From Azospirillum sp. SYSU D00513 (lineage in GTDB: Bacteria; Pseudomonadota; Alphaproteobacteria; Azospirillales; Azospirillaceae), in assembly GCF_017356015.1 (NCBI RefSeq), contig NZ_JAFIQV010000018.1:59119-123118 (forward strand): a stretch of 64,000 bases of DNA, in the 5' to 3' direction. Position 1 is the first letter of the stretch. Every line of letters begins with the position of its first letter. The translations under genes and the position numbers were made by a program. Shown here one piece after another: positions 57,163 through 64,000 of the stretch. A model generated the notes under the pieces. That model did not search any database and was not told where the DNA came from. It worked only from the letters and a program-made list of their open reading frames with translations.

Positions 57163-59280
57163 TCAAGCGACCGGAACCAGCCCACCGGCGTTCACCAGCA
57201 GCGCCTCGATGGTCGCGGCCGGGGCGGGGCGGGCGAAGAGGAAGCCCTGCGCGTAGCGGCAGCGGATGTCGCGCAGGAACTCGGCCTCCGCCTCGGTCTC
57301 CACCCCTTCGGCCACCGCGTCCATGCCGAGGATCTGGGCCAGCGTCGCCACGACCTGCACGATGGCTGCGTTGCCCTCCCGCGAGGACAGGGCCTGGACG
57401 AAGCTGCGGTCGATCTTCAACGCGTCGGCCGGGAACTTGTGCAGGTAGGAGAGCGACGAGTAGCCGGTGCCGAAATCGTCGATGGACAGCCGCACGTCCA
57501 TGTCGCGGATCGTCTGCATGCGCCGGCGGCAGGTGTCCGGATCCTGCATCAGCATGCTTTCCGTGATCTCCAGCTTCAGGGAGGATGGCGGAACGCCGCT
57601 GTCGGCCAGCACCTCTTCCACCAGCCGCACGAGATCGTCGTCGCGGAACTGCCGGGCCGAGACATTGACGCTCATGAAGAAGGGTTCGGAGCGCGGGAAG
57701 CGGGCCTGCCAGACGCGGAGCTGCCGGGCGGCGGTGCGCAAGGCCCAGCGGCCCATCGGCACGATCAGCCCGCATTCCTCCGCAAGCGGGATGAATTCGC
57801 CCGGCGGCACCAGCCCGCGCTCCGGATGGTTCCAGCGCATCAGCGCCTCGAACCCGGCGATGCGGCCGCTCTCCAGCGCGATGATCGGCTGGTAGAACAG
57901 GCAGAGCTGCTCCTGCTCCACGGCGGTGCGCAGGTCCGCCTCGGTCCGCATCAGCGTCAGCGCCGCGCGGCGCAGGTCACCGTCGAACACCTCGATCCGC
58001 GCCCGCCCGCCGGACTTGGCGCGGTGCATGGCGAGTGTGGCGTCGCGCAGCATGTCCTCGGCCTGCTCGTAGCCGGTGGCACTGAGTGCCACGCCGACCG
58101 AGGCGGTGACCACGAGCTGGTGCGTGTCGAGCGCCAGTGGCTTCGCGATGGCCTGCGACAGCTCCTGTGCGGCCTCAACCGCGTCGGTGACGTCGCCGAT
58201 GTCGTCGAGCAGCACGGCAAACTCGTCCGCCGACAGCCGCGCCAGCGTGTCGCCGATGCGGCGCAGCCCGATCAGCCGGTCGGCGATCATCGTCAGCAGC
58301 CGGTCGCCGAGGCTGGAGCCCAGCGCGTCGTTGATCGACTTGAAGCGGTCGAGGTCGATGAGCAGGAGCGCGAAGGAGGTGGCTCCGCCGCGCCGGTCGC
58401 GGTCGAGCGCCTGGCCGATGCGGTCGAGCAGGAGCGTGCGGTTGGGCAGCCGCGTCATGCCGTCGTGGAAGCTGTCGAACAGGAGCTGCTGTTCGGCCCT
58501 CTTGGCGGCGGTGATGTCCGTCATCGAACCGGCCATCCACACCGCTTGGCCGTCCCCGCCGCGCTGGGCGATGCCGCGCACGAGCAGCCAGCGCTCCGTC
58601 CCGTCGGCGTGCAGCATCCGGAATTCGTGCTGGAGATGCTCGCGCTCGCCCGACAGATGCAGGTCGATGGCGGCGGTCAGTCCGGGGAGGTCGGCGGGCA
58701 GCACGCGGTCGAACCAGACGCGGGCGGTGCCGTCATGCTCGGCCTCCGACAGGCCCAGCATCGCCGTCCAGCGGGGCGAGCAGATCAGGTCCCCGTTCTG
58801 TGGCGACCAGCCCCACAAGCCGTCGTTGGCGCCGGCGGCGAGCAGCGCCTGGCGTTCCTCGGCGAGCCGCAGCGCCTCCTCGGCGGCCCGGCGCTCCGTC
58901 ACGTCGGCGACGCAGCCGACCAGCCGTGCCGGACGTCCGCTCTCACGGACGAGCATGCCCCGGCAGCTCAGCCAGCGCCAGCCGTCGCCGCAACGCACGC
59001 GGTGCTCGATCAGCATGGCACGGCCGGAAGAGGCTTGCGGCTCCGCCCGCAAACCGTCCAGGGCCGCGCGCAGCCAGGGGGCGTCGTCGGGGTGGACGCG
59101 GGCGAACCACTCCTCGGGGCAGCTCGGTCCGGAAGGGGCGGAAATGTCGGACGCGAGGCCAAGCGTCTGCCGGAACCGGGTGGACAGGAACATCGTCCCC
59201 GCCCGCAGGTCCCAATCCCACATGCCCTCGGCGCTGACCGTCTCGGTCCAGCGGTATCGGTCCGACGTGCCGTCCAACAA
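57163..59280 (-). CDS. PAS-PAS-GGDEF-EAL protein, probable c-di-GMP phosphodiesterase
   Basis: The product is 705 aa from a TTG at 59280 (start unsure). Two PAS/PAC sensor domains (about residues 10-135 and 145-265) precede a GGDEF domain and an EAL domain. The GGDEF signature is degenerate, RLSADEFAVLL, so it is probably not a cyclase. The EAL domain keeps its catalytic set: EALMRW, VNVSARQF, LEITESML, SIDDFGTGYSSL, ALKIDRSF, AEGVETEAE and YAQGFLFARP. It should hydrolyse cyclic di-GMP in response to a cytoplasmic signal; no transmembrane segment is seen. Confidence 0.9.
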   Translation of the reverse strand: MLDGTSDRYRWTETVSAEGMWDWDLRAGTMFLSTRFRQTLGLASDISAPSGPSCPEEWFARVHPDDAPWLRAALDGLRAEPQASSGRAMLIEHRVRCGDGWRWLSCRGMLVRESGRPARLVGCVADVTERRAAEEALRLAEERQALLAAGANDGLWGWSPQNGDLICSPRWTAMLGLSEAEHDGTARVWFDRVLPADLPGLTAAIDLHLSGEREHLQHEFRMLHADGTERWLLVRGIAQRGGDGQAVWMAGSMTDITAAKRAEQQLLFDSFHDGMTRLPNRTLLLDRIGQALDRDRRGGATSFALLLIDLDRFKSINDALGSSLGDRLLTMIADRLIGLRRIGDTLARLSADEFAVLLDDIGDVTDAVEAAQELSQAIAKPLALDTHQLVVTASVGVALSATGYEQAEDMLRDATLAMHRAKSGGRARIEVFDGDLRRAALTLMRTEADLRTAVEQEQLCLFYQPIIALESGRIAGFEALMRWNHPERGLVPPGEFIPLAEECGLIVPMGRWALRTAARQLRVWQARFPRSEPFFMSVNVSARQFRDDDLVRLVEEVLADSGVPPSSLKLEITESMLMQDPDTCRRRMQTIRDMDVRLSIDDFGTGYSSLSYLHKFPADALKIDRSFVQALSSREGNAAIVQVVATLAQILGMDAVAEGVETEAEAEFLRDIRCRYAQGFLFARPAPAATIEALLVNAGGLVPVA

Positions 59281-59475
59281 CCCCTCTTGGGACGGCGGAC
59301 CCTGCCGCCGCCTTTCATATCAGTGTATTTGAGCAAAATATCATCCACCGCCAGTGCCGTCAAAGGACAAGCGCGGAAGGACAGGGCGCGCCAAGGGCAT
59401 CCCAGGCCAGCGGAAATGGCTGCCCGGTGCGTGCCACAGCTGGCGGAAAAGCCTTGGAATGATTACATTTCCGCC

Positions 59476-60198
59476 ATGGAATGGTCGGACGAGGGCATCG
59501 TTCTGTCGACCCGACCCCACGGCGAAGGGGGGGCGGTCGCGACGCTGTTGACGCGGACGCGCGGGCGTCACGCGGGCCTCGTCATGGGCGCCCGCTCCGC
59601 CCGCCAGCGCGGCAACTTCGAACCCGGTTCGCTGGTCGCGGCGCGCTGGCGCGGGCGGCTGCCCAACCATCTCGGCAATCTCACGGTCGAGCCGGTCCAC
59701 GGCTATGCCGCGGCCTTCCTGGACGAGCCGCTGAAGCTCGCCGCCCTGACCAGCGCCTGCGCCCTGACCGAGGCGGCCCTGCCGGAGCACGAGCCGCACC
59801 CGGCGGTCTTCGACGGGCTGCTGGCACTGTTCGGGCTGCTCGACACCACGGCCTGGGCGGAAGCCTATGTGCGCTGGGAGGTCGGCTTCCTGTCGGAGTC
59901 CGGCTTCGGGCTGGACCTCGACCGTTGCGCGGTGACGGGGAGCAACGACTATCTCGCCTATGTCAGCCCGCGCACCGGCCGCGCCGTGACGGCGTCCGTG
60001 GGCGAGCCCTACCGCGACCGGCTGCTGCCCCTGCCGGGCTTCCTGGTCGGGCTCGGCGGGGGCGGGCCGGCGGAGGTGGGGCAGGGGCTGCGGCTGACCG
60101 GCCACTTCCTGGAACGGCATGTGCTGAACGGCCCGCTGCCGCCCGCGCGCGACCGATTAAGAGAACGTTACGAGAACGTCATGGCGCGCGGCGCCTAG
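59476..60198 (+). CDS. recO: DNA repair protein RecO
   Basis: The product is 240 aa from the ATG at 59476, a normal length. RecO anneals single strands and loads RecA with RecR in the RecFOR pathway. The N-terminal OB fold is MEWSDEGIVLSTRPHGEGGA then RGRHAGLVMGARSARQRG; the zinc region typical of some RecO proteins is reduced to a single Cys here (DRCAVTG). It is followed 18 bp later by parC on the same strand. It is divergent from the PAS-GGDEF-EAL gene across 195 bp. Confidence 0.92.
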   Translation: MEWSDEGIVLSTRPHGEGGAVATLLTRTRGRHAGLVMGARSARQRGNFEPGSLVAARWRGRLPNHLGNLTVEPVHGYAAAFLDEPLKLAALTSACALTEAALPEHEPHPAVFDGLLALFGLLDTTAWAEAYVRWEVGFLSESGFGLDLDRCAVTGSNDYLAYVSPRTGRAVTASVGEPYRDRLLPLPGFLVGLGGGGPAEVGQGLRLTGHFLERHVLNGPLPPARDRLRERYENVMARGA

Positions 60199-60216
60199 AT
60201 CTGGTAGAACAGAAGC

Positions 60217-62445
60217 ATGAAGTCACAAGACCCCGTTCTCGACATCCAGAACAAGCCGCTTGCCGATGCGCTTGGCGAGCGGTACCTCAGCTATGCCCTC
60301 TCCACGATCATGTCGCGTTCGCTGCCAGACGTGCGGGACGGGCTGAAGCCGGTGCACCGCCGCCTGCTCTACGCGATGAGCCAGCTGCGGCTGGAGCCGA
60401 CGACCCCGCCGAAGAAGTCGGCGCGCGTGGTCGGCGACGTCATCGGCAAGTTCCACCCGCACGGCGACTCCTCGGTCTACGACGCGCTGGTCCGCCTCGC
60501 GCAGGACTTCGCGGTCCGCTACCCGCTGGTGGACGGGCAGGGCAACTTCGGCAACATCGACGGCGATAACGCCGCCGCCATGCGGTACACCGAGGCCCGG
60601 CTGACCGAGGTCGCCAAGGCGCTGCTGGACGGCATCGACCAGGACGCCGTCGATCTGCGCGCGACCTACGACGGCGACGGCGAGGAGCCGGTCGTTCTGC
60701 CGGCCAACTTCCCCAATCTGCTCGCCAACGGCTCCAGCGGCATCGCCGTGGGCATGGCGACCAACATCCCGCCCCACAATGTGGGGGAGATCTGCGACGC
60801 CCTGCGCCAGCTGATCAAGGACCGCGAGACCTCCATCGAAAAGCTGGTCGGCTTCATGCCCGGTCCGGACTTCCCGACCGGCGGCGTTCTGGTGGAACCG
60901 CGCGAGAGCGTGGTCGAGGCCTACCGCACCGGCCGCGGCGCCTTCCGGCTGCGCGCGCGCTGGCATGTGGAGAAGCTGCCGCAGAACACCTGGCAGATCA
61001 TCGTCACCGAGATCCCCTACCAGGTCCAGAAGTCGCGGCTGATCGAGAAGATCGCCGAGCTGCTGGTGAACCGGAAGCTCATCCTTCTGGAGGACATCCG
61101 CGACGAGTCGGCCGAGGATGTCCGCGTCGTGCTGGTGCCGAAGAGCCGCAACGTCGATCCGGACGTGCTGATGGCCTCGCTGTTCCTGGCGACGGACCTG
61201 GAGATCCGCTTCTCGCTGAACATGAACGTGCTGGGCGCGGACAACGCGCCGCGCGTCATGAATCTGCGCGAGGTGCTGCTGGCCTTCCTCGACCACCGGC
61301 GCGACGTGCTGCGCCGCGTGTCGGAGCACCGGTTGGGCCAGATCAATCACCGGCTGGAAATCCTGGGCGGCTATCTCAAGGCCTACCTGAACCTGGACGA
61401 GGTCATCCGCATCATCCGCTACGAGGATGAGCCGAAGCCGGAGCTGATCCGCGCCTTCACCCTGACCGACGTGCAGGCGGACGCCATCCTCAACATGCGG
61501 CTGCGCAACCTGCGCAAGCTGGAGGAGATGGAGATCCAGCGCGAGCACGACGCGCTATCGGCCGAGCGGGAGGACCTGCTGCACCTGTTGGGCAGCGAGG
61601 TCGAGCAGTGGGCGCGGGTCGCCAAACAGATCGCCGAGATCAAGAAGAAGTTCGGCGGCGCCACCACGCTGGGCAAGCGCCGGACGGAGATCGCCGACGC
61701 GCCGGCCCTGATCGACGTGCCGCTGGAGGCCACGGTCGAACGGGAGCCGCTGACCGTGCTGATCTCCGAGAAGGGCTGGATCCGCGCCGTATCCAAGCAT
61801 CTCGGCGAGGCGGAGCTGGCCGACGTCAAGTACAAGGACGGCGACGCCGGGCGCTTCGCCATCCGTTGCGAGACGACGGACAAGCTGCTGGTCTTCGCCA
61901 CCAACGGCAAGTTCTTCACCCTGTCGGCGGACAAGCTGCCGCGCGGGCGCGGCTTCGGCGAGCCGGTGCGGCTGATGATCGACCTCGGCAACGACACCGA
62001 CATCCTGACGGTGATGAAGCACCAGCCCGGACGCAAGCTGGTCGTGGCGTCCGACGACGGGCGCGGCTTCCAGGTTGAGGAGACGGAGGTCGTGGCCCAG
62101 ACCCGCTCGGGCAAGCAGGTGCTGAACCTGGAGCCGGGCAAGGAGGCCCATGTCTGCGTGCCGGTCGAGGGCGACATGGTGGCGGTCATCGGCAACAACC
62201 GGAAGCTCCTGGTCTTCCCGCTGGAGGAACTGCCGGTGATGACCCGCGGCAAGGGTGTCCAGCTCCAGAAGTACAAGGACGCCAGCCTCTCCGACCTGAA
62301 GGTCTTCCCGGCGGCCGAAGGGCTGAGCTGGAAGCAGGGCGAACGGGTCTTCCGGGTCACCGACCTGACGGGCTGGCTCGACAAGCGGTCCGGGACGGGC
62401 AAGATGCCGCCGAACGGCTTCCCGAAGCAGAACCGCTTCACCTGA
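60217..62445 (+). CDS. parC: DNA topoisomerase IV subunit A
   Basis: The product is 742 aa from the ATG at 60217. ParC with ParE decatenates daughter chromosomes. The N-terminal breakage-reunion domain has [20 protein letters not shown], the quinolone-region [18 protein letters not shown], and the catalytic tyrosine in [11 protein letters not shown] (Tyr124). The C-terminal propeller is short and lacks the GyrA box, which with the length supports ParC over GyrA. recO-parC order is common in Rhodospirillales. A strong terminator follows. Confidence 0.95.
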   Translation: MKSQDPVLDIQNKPLADALGERYLSYALSTIMSRSLPDVRDGLKPVHRRLLYAMSQLRLEPTTPPKKSARVVGDVIGKFHPHGDSSVYDALVRLAQDFAVRYPLVDGQGNFGNIDGDNAAAMRYTEARLTEVAKALLDGIDQDAVDLRATYDGDGEEPVVLPANFPNLLANGSSGIAVGMATNIPPHNVGEICDALRQLIKDRETSIEKLVGFMPGPDFPTGGVLVEPRESVVEAYRTGRGAFRLRARWHVEKLPQNTWQIIVTEIPYQVQKSRLIEKIAELLVNRKLILLEDIRDESAEDVRVVLVPKSRNVDPDVLMASLFLATDLEIRFSLNMNVLGADNAPRVMNLREVLLAFLDHRRDVLRRVSEHRLGQINHRLEILGGYLKAYLNLDEVIRIIRYEDEPKPELIRAFTLTDVQADAILNMRLRNLRKLEEMEIQREHDALSAEREDLLHLLGSEVEQWARVAKQIAEIKKKFGGATTLGKRRTEIADAPALIDVPLEATVEREPLTVLISEKGWIRAVSKHLGEAELADVKYKDGDAGRFAIRCETTDKLLVFATNGKFFTLSADKLPRGRGFGEPVRLMIDLGNDTDILTVMKHQPGRKLVVASDDGRGFQVEETEVVAQTRSGKQVLNLEPGKEAHVCVPVEGDMVAVIGNNRKLLVFPLEELPVMTRGKGVQLQKYKDASLSDLKVFPAAEGLSWKQGERVFRVTDLTGWLDKRSGTGKMPPNGFPKQNRFT

Positions 62446-62480
62446 CCGGCATCCGGCAGCCACAACCAACGTGCTATCCC

Positions 62481-62515
62481 AAGCCCCTCCCCACAGGAGG
62501 GGCTTTTTCTTTTTC
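62481..62515 (+). terminator. Rho-independent terminator of parC
   Basis: AAGCCCCTCC and GGAGGGGCTT (62481-62490 with 62496-62505) form a perfect 10-bp stem with loop CCACA, followed by TTTCTTTTT. It lies 36 bp after the parC stop. Confidence 0.93.
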
Positions 62516-62685
62516 AAGAAAGAAAATTAGCAACAGCCGTCAATTGTTCGGCTTGAACACGGTCCGGCGGTTCCGGCATAGTTGCTGCCGCATCGTTCGA
62601 TCGGCGTGACGCGTCCGGGATGAACAGCGTTCTCGGTACCCCCAACGAAAACGTGTGCGAGCAAGAACATGACAGGGAGTTCGCT

Positions 62686-63777
<1,092 letters not shown>

Positions 63778-63800
63778 GCAGCCCTGGTTCCGGTTCACGA

Positions 63801-63832
63801 AAAGCCCCGCGGAAGCGGGGCTTTTTGTTTTT
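63801..63832 (+). terminator. Rho-independent terminator of the TRAP gene, target of the intron
   Basis: AAAGCCCCGC and GCGGGGCTTT (63801-63810 with 63815-63824) form a perfect 10-bp stem with loop GGAA, followed by TTGTTTTT. The intron begins at 63834, nine bases after the hairpin. Confidence 0.93.
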
Positions 63833-63833
63833 G

Positions 63834-64000
63834 GTGCGCCCAGCATGGGCGTTCTCTTATGGGTGGAAGTCCCATCGTAAGCTGATCACGGCGAGCGAAG
63901 TGAAGCGCAATTGCGGAAGGGCGACCGACCGTGGGGAGGAAGCGTGGATCGAAGCCGCGGGCCGATGAACAAGAACCGGATATGAGGCGCTGCCGACCAG
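63834..64000 (+). mobile_element. Group II intron, 5' part (IIC-like), continuing past the window
   Basis: The last 167 bp begin GTGCGCCCAGCATGGGCG and continue GGGTGGAAGTCCCAT, the expected 5' end of domain I of a bacterial group II intron. Further matches to remembered IIC introns are GAGGAAGC near 63940 and the run GAACAAGAACCGGATATGAGGC near 63968-63989. The junction lies directly after a terminator hairpin and its T-run, which is the known target type of class C introns. The intron-encoded reverse transcriptase/maturase would be beyond the window. Orientation is the same as the TRAP gene. Confidence 0.85.

Overview
The window is high-GC alphaproteobacterial chromosome, most likely from Azospirillum or a close relative in the Rhodospirillales. 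This is inferred from gene content and order (zapA / 6S RNA / fau / ymdB / yebC / ruvCAB / ybgC / tolQRAB-pal-cpoB / tilS / ftsH, a GenX-type epmA beside efp, the alphaproteobacterial type of serC, hisZ-purA), from the many GTG/TTG starts, and from near-exclusive use of G/C at third codon positions. Nearly all of it is housekeeping DNA; about 60 genes are supported. No tRNA, rRNA, CRISPR array, prophage or complete insertion sequence was recognised.

Layout. 1-4.1 kb: the end of a zinc metallopeptidase gene, then a minus-strand three-gene envelope module (secreted OmpA-like protein, MotA-like channel with a cytoplasmic coiled-coil tail, MotB-like protein with a long periplasmic coiled coil). 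4.2-9.5 kb: suhB, efp and divergent epmA, an acrylyl-CoA reductase-type MDR protein, and a FadL-type porin. 9.6-19 kb: a minus-strand carbon metabolism string tkt-gap-[accessory block]-fba-thiE-TSUP transporter. The block holds a nucleotidyltransferase toxin-antitoxin-like pair, an MFS transporter, a PRC-barrel protein and two small unknown proteins; pgk, often found beside gap, is not there. 19.3-36 kb: the long plus-strand string from DUF4164-zapA through 6S RNA, folate and RNA metabolism, Holliday-junction processing, the whole Tol-Pal system, tilS and ftsH. 36-44 kb: an AmpR-like regulator without ampC, a chemoreceptor, folP, glmM-thiD, and a MocR regulator divergent from a small DUF1127-GNAT-PhzF-MaoC cluster. 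46-54.6 kb: serC, trkH, hisZ, purA, then a degenerate membrane-anchored kinase-like protein with a small membrane protein. 54.6-64 kb: a periplasmic amylase-type hydrolase, a YkgJ Cys-cluster protein, a PAS-GGDEF-EAL protein, recO, parC and a TRAP solute-binding protein.

The observations most worth following are: (1) ruvC runs in frame, without a stop, through GC-rich palindromic repeats into a complete DUF559 endonuclease domain, and ends on the ruvA start codon; (2) the 5' end of a group II (IIC-like) intron begins 9 nt after the terminator hairpin of the TRAP gene and runs off the window; (3) a DUF6036-like nucleotidyltransferase and its partner overlap by 61 nt inside the glycolytic string; (4) the pseudokinase/membrane protein pair after purA; (5) a closely related AmpR homologue with no ampC next to it. 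Start codons were chosen from Shine-Dalgarno spacing, overlaps and family length, and are flagged where unsure.
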